DNA of 64,000 nt from Variovorax sp. YR216 (GCF_900107745.1 NZ_FNRO01000023.1:22325-86324); one strand, 5' to 3'; shown: positions 33,125-42,625, counted from the first letter of the stretch. Numbers and translations are program-made. The notes: generated by a model from the letters alone, not told the origin.

Positions 33125-34804
33125 TCAGAACGTGCGGCTCACGGACAACGCGAAGAAGTCCCGGTCGCTCAGGTACTGTCGGTAAGAGAAGTTGTTGTTG
33201 GCGTCCAGCAGGGTGTCCTTGGGGCCGAAGTAGTGCGTATAGGCGGCGGTGAACTTCCAAACTCCCAGGTAGGTGCCGTTCACTCCCAGGGTGAAGTCCC
33301 CGCCGCCGTCCGGCGGCATGGCAATGCCCAACGCGCGCGATCGCGAGCCGTTCGGGGTGTAGCCGACCCCGATCGGAACACCGAGATCCAGGCCCGAGAG
33401 GACCTGCCGGTACTGCGGCTCGAACTGCATGCGCAGGGAGACCGCGTCGCGCGTCGAGTTCGCATCCACCGCGCCAGGGTTCTTCGTGACCGACAGCACG
33501 CGATTCCAGGCGACTTCGCCCATGAAGCTCGCTTCGTTGAAGAGCGCGGTGCGAGGCACCGTCCAGATGGCGTTCAGGTTGACGTGCGCGGTTCGACCCA
33601 CCGCGTAGGCCGGATTGCTGCTGTTGTTGTTCGGCGGCCCGCCGAAGAAGGACGTGTCCACTGCGCCGCTGGTGCTCGCCAGATCCTGGTTGTGGCGGAT
33701 CGAGCCCTCGATGGCGACGTTGACATCGCCGAAAGTGCGCGATGCGCTGGCACCGAGCGCGGTGATGTCTTCGGGGTAGACGAGGCGATAGCCGTACGGC
33801 CCGGGAATCACGCCTCCGAAAGCGGAGGGAACGAGGCCGACGGCGATGACTTGCTGCTGCGTCTTCTCGTGGAAGCGGATCAGGTAGACGCCGTAGTCGG
33901 TTTCGTCGGAGCGAAGCCGAAGCTGCAAGCCGCCCTGGCCGCTGTCTTTCGCCAACTGATCGGCCAAACGTGGCGCGTTGAATGCAAACGGACTTCCCGG
34001 TCCCGCCAGCAGGAGGCGTTCCCCGCCTTCGGGATTCGTGTCGATGCCGGAGAAATAGCTGCCCACGGCCGGCAGGCGATTGGCCTGCCACTTGAACTGG
34101 TAGTAGGCGCCCACCGAGACATTGGGTGTGAACTGCAACTGTCCCGACAACTGCGGGATCGGCCGGATGGCCTCCTTGAACTGGGTGTTCGGGACCGAAG
34201 TGAGCTTGATCACATCGACGGAGTTCATTCCGCCGGCGATGGCGTTTGCACCGAAGAACAGGCTCTCGCCCCACACGAGGCTGTGCTGTCCCAGGCGCAC
34301 CGTCCCGCTGGTGCTCCCGAGGTCGAAGCCCGCGAACGCGAAGGCATCGAGGGTTTCAGCCTTGCGTCCGTGAATATCCCGGGTGGCGCCTGTGAATTCG
34401 TTGTAGGGCACCGAGATCTGGTTGGGAAAGGCGCCGCCTGCGAATCCCGGGTTGTCGTTGGTGTGGTTGTAGACGGAGTCGTACCAGCCGGCGGCGCTGT
34501 AGCGAAATCCGTAGCGCCTGGCGTAGACGGCATCGAGCTCGGTCAGGACGTCCAGACGATTCGAGATGAGGCCCTTGTTGAAGTTTCTGTCCCCATCGTC
34601 CGTGTTCGGCCCTCGCAACAGGGCAGGATCCTGGTCCTTCAATCTCCATCCGGCGCTGTACTTGAAGGTGTTGTCCCAACGCACGCTCAGATCGGGGTTG
34701 CCCGTGTCGAACTCGAAGGCGGATGCGTGCACGCCCGAAAGGGACGCGAGGGCCGCCAACGCGACCTGCCGGGCCGCGGAAATCTTTCGATGGGTTCTTT
34801 TCAA
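33125..34804 (-). CDS. DUF1302-family outer-membrane beta-barrel protein
   Basis: The 559-residue product has a signal peptide (RQVALAALASLSGVHASA) followed by EFDTGNPDLSVRWDNTFKYSAGWRLKDQDPAL, the start of the DUF1302 family. Alternating hydrophobic strands and a terminal aromatic residue (FALSVSRTF) point to an outer-membrane barrel. Such barrels are thought to pass hydrophobic substrates and usually accompany DUF1329. It follows the flavin monooxygenase gene in the same minus-strand series after about 120 bp. Confidence 0.85.
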   Translation of the reverse strand: MKRTHRKISAARQVALAALASLSGVHASAFEFDTGNPDLSVRWDNTFKYSAGWRLKDQDPALLRGPNTDDGDRNFNKGLISNRLDVLTELDAVYARRYGFRYSAAGWYDSVYNHTNDNPGFAGGAFPNQISVPYNEFTGATRDIHGRKAETLDAFAFAGFDLGSTSGTVRLGQHSLVWGESLFFGANAIAGGMNSVDVIKLTSVPNTQFKEAIRPIPQLSGQLQFTPNVSVGAYYQFKWQANRLPAVGSYFSGIDTNPEGGERLLLAGPGSPFAFNAPRLADQLAKDSGQGGLQLRLRSDETDYGVYLIRFHEKTQQQVIAVGLVPSAFGGVIPGPYGYRLVYPEDITALGASASRTFGDVNVAIEGSIRHNQDLASTSGAVDTSFFGGPPNNNSSNPAYAVGRTAHVNLNAIWTVPRTALFNEASFMGEVAWNRVLSVTKNPGAVDANSTRDAVSLRMQFEPQYRQVLSGLDLGVPIGVGYTPNGSRSRALGIAMPPDGGGDFTLGVNGTYLGVWKFTAAYTHYFGPKDTLLDANNNFSYRQYLSDRDFFALSVSRTF

Positions 34805-34924
34805 ATGTGTCTCCTCGTGGATGGTGGTCGTTTGTTATCAAGGCTTTGGGCGCAGGGGCCCCCCTCGGGTGCGTGCGACGCACCTCGCGCAGGACAGAGA
34901 GGCTTGCTTGCTACCCGCGGCGAT

Positions 34925-36037
34925 TCACATGGGCTGGCCCAGGAACTGGTAGGTCTGCAGTAGCAGGGCCGCGGAGCGCTGCGGATCGGGAATGGGATCC
35001 TGCTCGTATCTGCAAAGCTGCAGGGAGGCGTCGCACACCGTCTTCACGCGATCGAAGCGCCTCTTCGAATGGGCCTGCAAGGCGTCGGGGATGGTCGGCT
35101 GCGCGGCGATGCACTCGGCGAGAACCACCGCATCCTCGATCGCCATGCCACCGCCCGAGGTCATCTGCGGCGTGGGGGAGTGCGCGGCATCGCCAAGCAG
35201 CAGCACACGGCCGCGATGCCATGGGGCCGGAACCAGCGTGATGTCGAAGGGGCGGAAGGTCACCTGCGCGGGTCCTGTCACCTGGGCCAGCGCATCCCGG
35301 ATCACCGGTGCACTGAACGCTTCGAGTCTTTCATGCAGCAGCAGGTGCAGTTGGTCGTCGGGCATGTGCAGGTGCTCGGCACTGCTCTCGAGAAAGAACA
35401 GGTAGCAAGTTTCCTTCGAGGTCGGCAGTGCCCCGACGGTGCGCTTTCCGTCCGCGGAGCGGTAGAGGCAGAAGCCATCCACCTCGCTCGGCCGCGGAGC
35501 ATTGAATCGCCAGGCGCTCTGGCCCGCAAACCGGACCGCGTGCTCTTTTCCGAAGACCCTGTCGCGAAGCCCGGAGTACGCGCCATCCGCGGCCACGACG
35601 AGGTCGTAGATTTCCTCGCGGCCGTCGGAAAGTGTCACTTCAACCTTCTCGCCGCGATCGATGAGGTCGCTGACCGTCATGGACTTTTCGAGCACGGCAC
35701 CTGCGGACTCCGCCGCTCCTTCAAGGATGCGTGCGAGTTCCGGCCGGCGCATGCCGCAGCCGGGCGGTGCGGGATTGGACATCAGCAGCTTGCCAGTGGC
35801 GTCATGCTGCTTGAACACCTGGAAGGCTAGGCCGCTGTCCAGGCATGGTTCGGCGAGGCCAATGGTGCCGAGAGCTCGCATGGTGTTGTGCAGCAGGCAG
35901 ATTCCCGCACCGGCAGTCGGGGTCTCGGGCTTGGTGTCGATGCAATGCACATCCATGCCGATCCTGCGCAAGGCGTATGCGGCGGTCGCACCACCGATGC
36001 CGCTTCCGACGACCAGGACGCGTTTCGTGTTCGTCAT
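34925..36037 (-). CDS. FAD-dependent monooxygenase (salicylate hydroxylase-like)
   Basis: The 370-residue enzyme is a group A flavoprotein monooxygenase: Rossmann motif VLVVGSGIGGATAAYALRRIG, the DG motif DLVVAADGAYSGLRDRVFG, and the GD motif GRVLLLGDAAHSPTPQMTSGGGMAIEDAVVLAECI. These bind FAD and NAD(P)H and hydroxylate activated aromatic rings. It is slightly shorter than typical salicylate hydroxylases (about 400). Together with the extradiol-type VOC enzyme and FAH hydrolases in this block, it could generate a ring-cleavage substrate. Confidence 0.85.
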   Translation of the reverse strand: MTNTKRVLVVGSGIGGATAAYALRRIGMDVHCIDTKPETPTAGAGICLLHNTMRALGTIGLAEPCLDSGLAFQVFKQHDATGKLLMSNPAPPGCGMRRPELARILEGAAESAGAVLEKSMTVSDLIDRGEKVEVTLSDGREEIYDLVVAADGAYSGLRDRVFGKEHAVRFAGQSAWRFNAPRPSEVDGFCLYRSADGKRTVGALPTSKETCYLFFLESSAEHLHMPDDQLHLLLHERLEAFSAPVIRDALAQVTGPAQVTFRPFDITLVPAPWHRGRVLLLGDAAHSPTPQMTSGGGMAIEDAVVLAECIAAQPTIPDALQAHSKRRFDRVKTVCDASLQLCRYEQDPIPDPQRSAALLLQTYQFLGQPM

Positions 36038-36066
36038 TCAGTGTCTCCTTGTGATTTCCCCGGCCA

Positions 36067-37068
36067 TCAGTGGGCGCCGGGCTCGGCAATGCAGGCGTTG
36101 CGCTGCCTGCCCAAGCCTTCGATCTCCGCATCCATCACGTCGCCATCGCGCAGAAAGCGGTTGTAGTGAGTGCCGTTGCCGGCGGGCGATCCCGTGGCGA
36201 TGAGGTCTCCTGGCCAAAGCTGCACATGCGAGCTGATGTATTCGATCTGCCGTGCCACATCAAACAGCATGTCGGCCGAGGTCTCGTCCTGCATCGTCTG
36301 GCCGTTCAGCTTCAACGTGATGCGCAAGTCCTGCGGGTCGTCGACGAAGCAGGCGGGCACGAGCACGGGGCCGAAGGGCATGAAGCTCGGCGGAGATTTC
36401 GACCGCAGCCAGTCCGTTCCCAGCATCTTGTAGTCGGTACGGGCGATCAGGTCCCGCGCGGAAACGTCGTTCACGATCGAATAGCCTGCGACGTAGTCCA
36501 GGGCCTCTTCGCGTCGGACATTGCGCGCCGGCCGCCCGATGATCACGGCCAGCTCCAGCTCCCAGTCCGACTTCTGCGTCGTGGCCGGCAGCACGACCGG
36601 GTCGAAGGCGCCGGTGATCGCGGACGGCAGCTTGGGGAACACGTAGGGCTCGCCCTTGGCTGCCCGCTCATCCATCATGTCTTCGGCCCACTGTCGCAAT
36701 GCTTCGCCCTGGAGACCCTCCGGACCCACGCCCATGTCCAGGGTCAGGTCGACCACGTGCTTGCGATAGTTGGCTCCCGTACAGAGCACCTGGCGCGGAA
36801 GGTCCACGGGAGGATGCACACGCAAGCTGCTCATGGCCACGCCGGCATCGGGCTGCGCGCCGAGCTCCTGGGCCAGTGCGAGCAGCTGCGGCAGATGGCG
36901 ATCCCAGGACTGGAGAAGGTCGAGGACGCTCGCGCCTTCGGCCCAGGTCGCCCCGCCGCGTACAGCTTGTCCGTGAACTTCGCGCAGAGCGATCACGCGC
37001 TCGTCGAAGCAGATGGCGGCGAACTTGTCGCTGCCATCCCTGGAGAAGGTTCCAAGAGAGAACTTCAT
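36067..37068 (-). CDS. Fumarylacetoacetate hydrolase family protein 1
   Basis: The 333-residue protein has the FAH catalytic core: VLCTGANYRKHVVD, SDWELELAVIIGRPARNVRREEALDYVAGYSIVNDVSARD (metal-binding Glu pair and Asp) and WPGDLIATGSPAGNG. FAH members hydrolyse C-C bonds of ring-cleavage products, or act as decarboxylases or isomerases. The ATG at 37068 was chosen because the family N-terminus (MKFSLGTFSRDG) begins there. The gene lies 10 bp after its paralogue and 29 bp before the flavin monooxygenase. Confidence 0.85.
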   Translation of the reverse strand: MKFSLGTFSRDGSDKFAAICFDERVIALREVHGQAVRGGATWAEGASVLDLLQSWDRHLPQLLALAQELGAQPDAGVAMSSLRVHPPVDLPRQVLCTGANYRKHVVDLTLDMGVGPEGLQGEALRQWAEDMMDERAAKGEPYVFPKLPSAITGAFDPVVLPATTQKSDWELELAVIIGRPARNVRREEALDYVAGYSIVNDVSARDLIARTDYKMLGTDWLRSKSPPSFMPFGPVLVPACFVDDPQDLRITLKLNGQTMQDETSADMLFDVARQIEYISSHVQLWPGDLIATGSPAGNGTHYNRFLRDGDVMDAEIEGLGRQRNACIAEPGAH

Positions 37069-37078
37069 TTGCAGTCGC

Positions 37079-38077
37079 TCACATGAAGGGCTTGCGCGGC
37101 GCCGGCCACCACGTACCTGTCTCGCGCTGGCCCATGCGGTTGCGCAGGACGCCGACGCCGGAGACTTCGAGCTCCACGACATCACCGGGGTTCAAGCTGC
37201 GCCCCAACTCGAGTGCCGACCCGTTGCCCATGGTGCCGGAGCCGATCACGTCACCAGGCTGAACATGGTCACCGAGCGACACGTACGCAATCAGTTCCTC
37301 GACGCTCCAAAGCAGTTCCGAGGAATCGCCTTCGCCCCAGGTTTCGTTGTTGACCCGCACGGCCATCCGGATGTTGTCCAGCCGCGGGAACTCGTCGATG
37401 GTCGTGATCCACGGACCGATCCCGTAGGCGAAGTCCTTGCTCTTGGTGGGGCCCATGCCGATCGCGAACTCGTTGGCCTGCAGATCGCGGGCCGAGAAGT
37501 CGTTGAAGATCGTGACGCCGAACAGATGCGAACGGGCGGTATCGGGCGTGATGTTGTGAGCCGTGCGGCCCACAACCCATCCGATCTCCAGTTCGTAGTC
37601 CATCTTCTCGGCGCGCGCGGGCCACGGCACTTCGGCGTCGTGCCCGATCACGGTCCAGGGCGAGCCCTTGAAGTAGCCAGGCACCTGCAGCAGGGCGGGC
37701 GCCGGCGTCAGCTTCATGCGCTCGTGGAACTGGCGGATGTGCTTCACGAAGGTGAGACCGTCACGCACGATCGACGGATCGCAGGCCGCGGCCCAGCGCA
37801 GGCCTTCAAAGGGGAGGGAGGCGTCGTCGCCAAACCGGTGGGCGGCCTCCGTTGCCGTCTCCAGGAACTCCTCCCCGAGCGCGATCGCCGCGGACATGCT
37901 TTCGGGAAAGACGGTCGAGGCATAGCGAAGTGCAGCCTCCCGGCTGGCGCCGCGGGCTTGTTGGCGGAGAACTTCCGCGGCACGCAGATCGATGACGCGC
38001 GACTGTTCAGGCTGCACGAGGCAAATGCGGTGGACGAGGCCGTCGAGGCCTTGAACCAGAAATCTTCCGAGCTTCAC
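37079..38077 (-). CDS. Fumarylacetoacetate hydrolase family protein 2
   Basis: This 332-residue enzyme is a diverged paralogue of FAH protein 1, with MDYELEIGWVVGRTAHNITPDTARSHLFGVTIFNDFSARDLQANE and VQPGDVIGSGTMGNGSALELG. The metal ligands (EXE and D) are conserved. It has a longer N-terminal cap (REAALRYASTVFPESMSAAIALGEEFLETA), suggesting a different substrate from protein 1. It is the first gene of the minus-strand operon, with motif copy D2 43 bp upstream. Confidence 0.85.
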   Translation of the reverse strand: MKLGRFLVQGLDGLVHRICLVQPEQSRVIDLRAAEVLRQQARGASREAALRYASTVFPESMSAAIALGEEFLETATEAAHRFGDDASLPFEGLRWAAACDPSIVRDGLTFVKHIRQFHERMKLTPAPALLQVPGYFKGSPWTVIGHDAEVPWPARAEKMDYELEIGWVVGRTAHNITPDTARSHLFGVTIFNDFSARDLQANEFAIGMGPTKSKDFAYGIGPWITTIDEFPRLDNIRMAVRVNNETWGEGDSSELLWSVEELIAYVSLGDHVQPGDVIGSGTMGNGSALELGRSLNPGDVVELEVSGVGVLRNRMGQRETGTWWPAPRKPFM

Positions 38078-38119
38078 TTTGACTCCAATAACGGCTGTTT
38101 TGCTTATGAAACTGTACGT

Positions 38120-38135
38120 CTCGATTTGATTTGTA
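38120..38135 (-). promoter_or_regulatory. Shared motif, copy D2
   Basis: Minus-strand GAA-TACAA-ATCAAA-TCGAG; the weakest of the eight copies, 43 bp upstream of the FAH protein 2 start. Confidence 0.4.
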
Positions 38136-38224
38136 TTCGTCGGTATTTACCCCTAGGGCAGGTGTGCAGAAAGCTTCGCATCACCATTGACTGGTTGCGT
38201 CCGTCCGCCTACGATAGGCAACGA

Positions 38225-38240
38225 TACGAACCGTCTCGTA
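38225..38240 (+). promoter_or_regulatory. Shared motif, copy D
   Basis: CGA-TACGA-ACCGTC-TCGTA, with perfect TACGA and TCGTA arms, 39 bp upstream of the Ycf48-like gene. It is the most symmetric core of the set. Confidence 0.65.
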
Positions 38241-38278
38241 AGACGGTCAAGACCAACGACCACGGAGACCCGGATTCG

Positions 38279-39313
38279 ATGCATCGACGCGCTCTACTTG
38301 CAACACTCGCCAGCTTCGGAACGGCGTGGGCCGCGCCGGTGGGCTCTGCCTTGGACCGACCGGCGGTGGCGGTCCAGTCGCCTTCGCGTTCTGTGTTTCT
38401 CGGAGCAGCGCTCGCGGGCGCGCGCTGGGTCGCCGTTGGCGAGCGCGGACTCGTTGTCCTGTCGGACGACGCCGGCCGCAGCTGGAAGCAGGCGCAGGTG
38501 CCTGTCAGCGTCACGCTCACCGCTGTCGCGTTCGCGGATGATCGTCACGGGTTCGCGACCGGGCATGGCGGGACGGTCCTCGCCACCGAGGACGGTGGAT
38601 CGACATGGGCGCACCGACTGGATGGGCGAGCCATCGCAGCTTTGGTCCAGCAGGATGCGATGCGTGGCTCGGACGCCAATCTGCAGAAGGCTGCGCAGAG
38701 ACTGGTCGCGGACGGCCCCGACAAGCCCTTGCTGGATCTGATCGTTGCGAGTCCCTCGGAGGTGTTCGTCGCAGGAGCGTTCGGCCTGGCCCTGAACACG
38801 ATCGATGGTGGCAAGACCTGGTCCCTGCGCTCAGGCCAGCTCGACAACCCGGGGAATCTCCATCTGTATGCGGCCCGGCGCCGCGGCCGCGCGGTGGCCA
38901 TCGCGGGTGAGCAAGGGCTGCTCCTGTGGTCGGACGATGCCGGAGCCAGCTTTCACCGGGTGGCGGTGCCTTACCAGGGCAGCTTCTTCGCGCTCGAACT
39001 GCCTGGCCCGAAAGAGATCGTCCTTGCGGGCATGCGGGGAAATGTCTGGCATTCCACCGATGCGGGCGGGAGCTGGCACCAGGTGCGAGTCCCTTCGCCG
39101 GCAGCGATCACGGGATCGGCCTTGCGTCCCGATGGCGGCTACGTGCTCGCCAGTCAGGCCGGGCAGTTGCTGGCGGGCGCCGGCGACTCGCTCGCAGCCC
39201 TGCAAGTTCCCCCGCTGCCGCCCCTGACGGGCGTGGTCCCCGTGAGCGGGCAGGCGCTTCTCGCGCTCAGCGTCGAAGGCGTGCACCTCGTTTCCATCAA
39301 CAAATCGAACTGA
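38279..39313 (+). CDS. Ycf48-like/BNR-repeat periplasmic protein
   Basis: The 344-residue product has a signal sequence (RRALLATLASFGTAWA) and repeated Asp-box motifs: LSDDAGRSWKQ, ATEDGGSTWAH, TIDGGKTWSL, SDDAGASFH and STDAGGSWHQ. This gives a beta-propeller like the photosystem II assembly factor Ycf48. Proteobacterial versions occur next to MMPL/RND and DUF1302/DUF1329 genes and probably assist the transport complex; this is inference. It ends 8 bp before the RND gene. Confidence 0.8.
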   Translation: MHRRALLATLASFGTAWAAPVGSALDRPAVAVQSPSRSVFLGAALAGARWVAVGERGLVVLSDDAGRSWKQAQVPVSVTLTAVAFADDRHGFATGHGGTVLATEDGGSTWAHRLDGRAIAALVQQDAMRGSDANLQKAAQRLVADGPDKPLLDLIVASPSEVFVAGAFGLALNTIDGGKTWSLRSGQLDNPGNLHLYAARRRGRAVAIAGEQGLLLWSDDAGASFHRVAVPYQGSFFALELPGPKEIVLAGMRGNVWHSTDAGGSWHQVRVPSPAAITGSALRPDGGYVLASQAGQLLAGAGDSLAALQVPPLPPLTGVVPVSGQALLALSVEGVHLVSINKSN

Positions 39314-39321
39314 GCCTTCCC

Positions 39322-41724
39322 ATGCACCCTACGGCGAGCGCCGCTCCTCTCGCGAGCGCTGAATTCGACCGGGCCACCGGATCCTTGCTCGAGCGGGCCA
39401 TCTTCAATCACCGCGGAGTGATCGTGTGGCTTTGTGTCGTCGTGACGCTCGTGCTGGGCTGGCAGGCCACGAGGCTGCAGCTCAATGCCAGCTTCGAAAA
39501 GACGATCCCGGTCCACCATCCTTACATCCAGAACTATCTCCGGTTCCAGGCGGACCTGAGCGGACTCGGAAACGCCGTGCGCATCGCCATCGCGAATCCC
39601 AAGGGCACCATCTACGAGGCACCCTATCTCGACACGGTACGGCGCCTGAGTGACGAGGTCTTTCTGGTTCCCGGCGTCGCGCGCAACCAGATGAAATCGC
39701 TGTGGACCCCCACCACGCGGTGGGTGGGCGTGACGGAGGATGGACTCGAAGGCGGCCCCGTCATCCCGGACGGCTACGACGGTTCGGCCCGCAGTCTTGG
39801 CATGCTGCAGGCCAACATCGCCCGCTCCGGCGAGATCGGCCAGCTGGTCGCGGTGGACGCCCGTTCCAGCGTGATCTACGTCCCGCTGCTCGCGAAGGAC
39901 GCGAAGGGGCAGCCGTTGGACTACGGCGTCCTGGCCGAACGGCTCGAGTCGCTTCGCCAGAAATACGAAGGGGAGGGCGTCACCATCCATGTCACCGGAT
40001 TCGCGAAGATCGTCGGTGACCTGATCGAGGGCGTGCGCTCCGTCCTGCTGTTCTTCAGCATCGCCGTGCTGATCGCCGCGGCGATGGTGTTCTGGTACAC
40101 GCGGTGCGCGCGTTCGACCACGCTGGTTCTCTTCGCTTCCCTGGTGGCGGTCCTCTGGGGATTGGGCTTGCTGCCTTTGCTCGGATTCGCGCTCGATCCG
40201 TACTCGATCCTGGTTCCGTTTCTCGTCTTCGCCATCGGGATGAGCCATGGCGCCCAGAAGATGAACGGCATCATGCAGGACATCGGCCGGGGCATCGACA
40301 AGCAGGTGGCCGCGAGGTTGACGTTCCGGCGCCTGTTTCTTGCCGGGCTGACTGCACTGCTGGCTGACGTCGTGGGGTTTGCCGTCCTGCTGGTCATCGA
40401 CATCCAGGCCATTCGAGAGCTGGCGATTGCCGCGAGCCTCGGCGTCGGTGTCCTGATCTTCACCAATCTCATCCTGTTGCCAGTCCTGCTGAGCTACACC
40501 GGCGTGAGCGCGCAGGCCGCGCAGCGCAGCCTGCGGGCCGAGCATGCGGCGGGCTCGAAGAGCCGGTTGTGGGCCTTTCTCGACCTGTTTACGCAAGGAC
40601 GCTTCGCGACCTTGGCCGTCGCAGTCGCTGCAGTGCTGGGTGCGGCGGGACTGCTGGCCGGCAGCCAGCTTCGCATCGGCGATCTCGACCCCGGTGCGCC
40701 CGAACTGCGGCCCGGCAGCCGCTACAACCGTGACGTCGCATTCATGAACCAAGCCTATGGCGCGTCGAGCGACGTGCTCGCGGTCATGGTGAAGACGCCG
40801 GATGGCGAATGCTCGTCCTATGCGACCTTGAACAAGGTCGACGCACTGGAGTGGCAGCTGCGCCAATTGCCCGGCGTGGAGAGCACGAACACCCTGGCCT
40901 TGCTGAACCGGCGCGTACTCATCGGCCTCAACGAAGGCAATCCGAAGTGGTTTGAGTTCCTTCCGAACCAGGACATGCTCAACACGGTGACTGCCGGGGC
41001 CCCGCGAGGCCTCTACAACGACGCCTGCAACCTGCTGACGATGTACGTCTTCCTTCGGGACCACCGGGCGGACACGCTGGCGCGGGTGCGCGAGCACGTG
41101 GAGGCCTTCGCGTTGCAGAACGATACCGCCGACGTGCGCTTCCTTCTCGCCGCGGGCAATGCAGGCATCGAGGCGGCCACGAACATCGTCGTGAAGGATG
41201 CATGGCGCCGGATGCTCTTCCTGGTCTACGGCGCGGTCGTCGTGCTCTGCTTCGTCACCTTCCGTTCCTGGCGGGCGGTGGTCGTCGCGGTTTTGCCTCT
41301 GGTGCTGACGTCCATCCTGGCCGAGGCGCTGATGGTGGGCCTGGGGATCGGCGTCAAGGTATCGACGCTGCCGGTGATCGCCCTGGGCGTGGGAATCGGC
41401 GTGGACTATGCCCTCTACATCCTCTCGGTCACGCTGGCCCAGCTGCGGGAAGGCAAGACCCTCTCCGAGGCCTACTACCGGGCGCTGCTCTTCACGGGCA
41501 AGGTCGTGATGCTCACGGGACTGACGCTCGCGGTGGGCGTCGTGACGTGGGTCGGAAGCCCGATCAAGTTCCAGGCCGACATGGGCGTGCTCCTCGCATT
41601 CATGTTCCTCTGGAACATGCTTGGCGCGCTCGTGCTGCTGCCCGCGCTGGCCCATTTCCTCCTCCCGAAGGCCGCCCCGCGCGGCGGCCCATTCATCTCC
41701 ACTCGCAACCTTGGAACATCATGA
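39322..41724 (+). CDS. MMPL/RND-superfamily transporter
   Basis: The 800-residue membrane protein has the RND layout: N-terminal helix, a large periplasmic loop, a block of five or so helices (VLLFFSIAVLIAAAMVFWYT, ILVPFLVFAIGMSHGAQKMNGIM), a second loop with cysteines, and a second helix block (VIALGVGIGVDYALYILSV). The GVDYALY segment carries the conserved proton-relay Asp. MMPL-like RND proteins of this size act as lipid or hydrophobic-molecule transporters. The stop overlaps the next start (ATGA, 41721-41724). Outer-membrane partners are likely the DUF1302/DUF1329 products encoded divergently. Confidence 0.88.
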   Translation: MHPTASAAPLASAEFDRATGSLLERAIFNHRGVIVWLCVVVTLVLGWQATRLQLNASFEKTIPVHHPYIQNYLRFQADLSGLGNAVRIAIANPKGTIYEAPYLDTVRRLSDEVFLVPGVARNQMKSLWTPTTRWVGVTEDGLEGGPVIPDGYDGSARSLGMLQANIARSGEIGQLVAVDARSSVIYVPLLAKDAKGQPLDYGVLAERLESLRQKYEGEGVTIHVTGFAKIVGDLIEGVRSVLLFFSIAVLIAAAMVFWYTRCARSTTLVLFASLVAVLWGLGLLPLLGFALDPYSILVPFLVFAIGMSHGAQKMNGIMQDIGRGIDKQVAARLTFRRLFLAGLTALLADVVGFAVLLVIDIQAIRELAIAASLGVGVLIFTNLILLPVLLSYTGVSAQAAQRSLRAEHAAGSKSRLWAFLDLFTQGRFATLAVAVAAVLGAAGLLAGSQLRIGDLDPGAPELRPGSRYNRDVAFMNQAYGASSDVLAVMVKTPDGECSSYATLNKVDALEWQLRQLPGVESTNTLALLNRRVLIGLNEGNPKWFEFLPNQDMLNTVTAGAPRGLYNDACNLLTMYVFLRDHRADTLARVREHVEAFALQNDTADVRFLLAAGNAGIEAATNIVVKDAWRRMLFLVYGAVVVLCFVTFRSWRAVVVAVLPLVLTSILAEALMVGLGIGVKVSTLPVIALGVGIGVDYALYILSVTLAQLREGKTLSEAYYRALLFTGKVVMLTGLTLAVGVVTWVGSPIKFQADMGVLLAFMFLWNMLGALVLLPALAHFLLPKAAPRGGPFISTRNLGTS

Positions 41725-42608
41725 GCAAGCGTCTTCCCGTCATCATTTCCTGCGCGGTCACCGGCGCCGGCGACACCCGGGCCAAGAATCCCGCGGTGCC
41801 CGCTTCACCGCGCGAGATCGCCGACCAGGCCATCGACGCGGCGCGCGCAGGTGCATCGATCGTCCACATCCACGTCCGGGATCCTGAAACGGGCAAGTCC
41901 TCGACGAAGTTCGCGTACTACGAGGAGGTCGTGCACCGGATTCGCGCTTCACGCTGCGATGTCCTGATCAACCTCACGACCGGTCCCGGCACGATGCTGA
42001 CGGTGCCCACGGACGCGCCATTCCGCATCGCGCCGATCGCCGACGCCGAACTCATGACGCCGCAGGAACGGGTGGCGCACGTCGTGAAGCTCAAGCCCGA
42101 CATCTGCAGCCTCGACGTCGCCACCATGAGCTTCGGAGACGCCGTCTTCGTGAATCCGGCCAACCACCTGCGCGAGATGGCCACGGCCATCCAGGCGAGC
42201 GGCGTGACCATGGAACTGGAGGTCTTCGACTTGGGTCACGCGCGCCTCGCCAGTCATCTGATCGCGACCGGCGCCATTCCCAAGAACGCCTACTTCCAGC
42301 TCTGCATGTCGGTGCCATGGGGAGCGCCGGCCACGCCGGGCGTGGTCGCGGAAATGCAGCGATTGTTGCCCACCGGCTCGACATGGAGCGCATTCGGCAT
42401 CGGTCCCGACCAGTTCCCCATGGTTGCCATTGCGGCCATCCTCGGGGGACACGTGCGCGTGGGGCTCGAGGACAACCTCTATGTCGCACCGGGCAAGCTG
42501 GCGCGCGACAACGCCGATCTGGTCACCAAGGCGGCGAGGATCATCGAGGATCTTGGCTATGAGCTTGCCACGCCCGACCACGCGCGCGCCGCATTGCTGG
42601 CCCATTGA
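41721..42608 (+). CDS. BKACE-family (3-keto-5-aminohexanoate cleavage-like, DUF849) enzyme
   Basis: The 295-residue TIM-barrel enzyme has the Zn-binding motif IVHIHVRDPETGKSS, plus VLINLTTGPGTML, MELEVFDLGHA and GIGPDQFPMVAIAAILGGHVRVGLEDN. BKACE enzymes condense a beta-keto acid with acetyl-CoA to give acetoacetate and a CoA thioester. Here it could process a beta-keto acid from ring or side-chain degradation. It is translationally coupled to the MMPL gene and followed by a thioesterase, consistent with a CoA-dependent pathway. Confidence 0.88.
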   Translation: MSKRLPVIISCAVTGAGDTRAKNPAVPASPREIADQAIDAARAGASIVHIHVRDPETGKSSTKFAYYEEVVHRIRASRCDVLINLTTGPGTMLTVPTDAPFRIAPIADAELMTPQERVAHVVKLKPDICSLDVATMSFGDAVFVNPANHLREMATAIQASGVTMELEVFDLGHARLASHLIATGAIPKNAYFQLCMSVPWGAPATPGVVAEMQRLLPTGSTWSAFGIGPDQFPMVAIAAILGGHVRVGLEDNLYVAPGKLARDNADLVTKAARIIEDLGYELATPDHARAALLAH

Positions 42609-42625
42609 GCAGGGGCGTGCGCGAG

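Noticed and set aside
37013..38278. Upstream half of a 766-codon plus frame ending in the Ycf48-like gene
   Set aside because: The first 422 codons are antisense to the two FAH genes; only the part from 38279 has a signal peptide and BNR repeats.
39154..41655. Open frame of 833 codons antisense to the MMPL gene
   Set aside because: It is the reverse-strand shadow of a clear RND transporter and has no recognisable domain.
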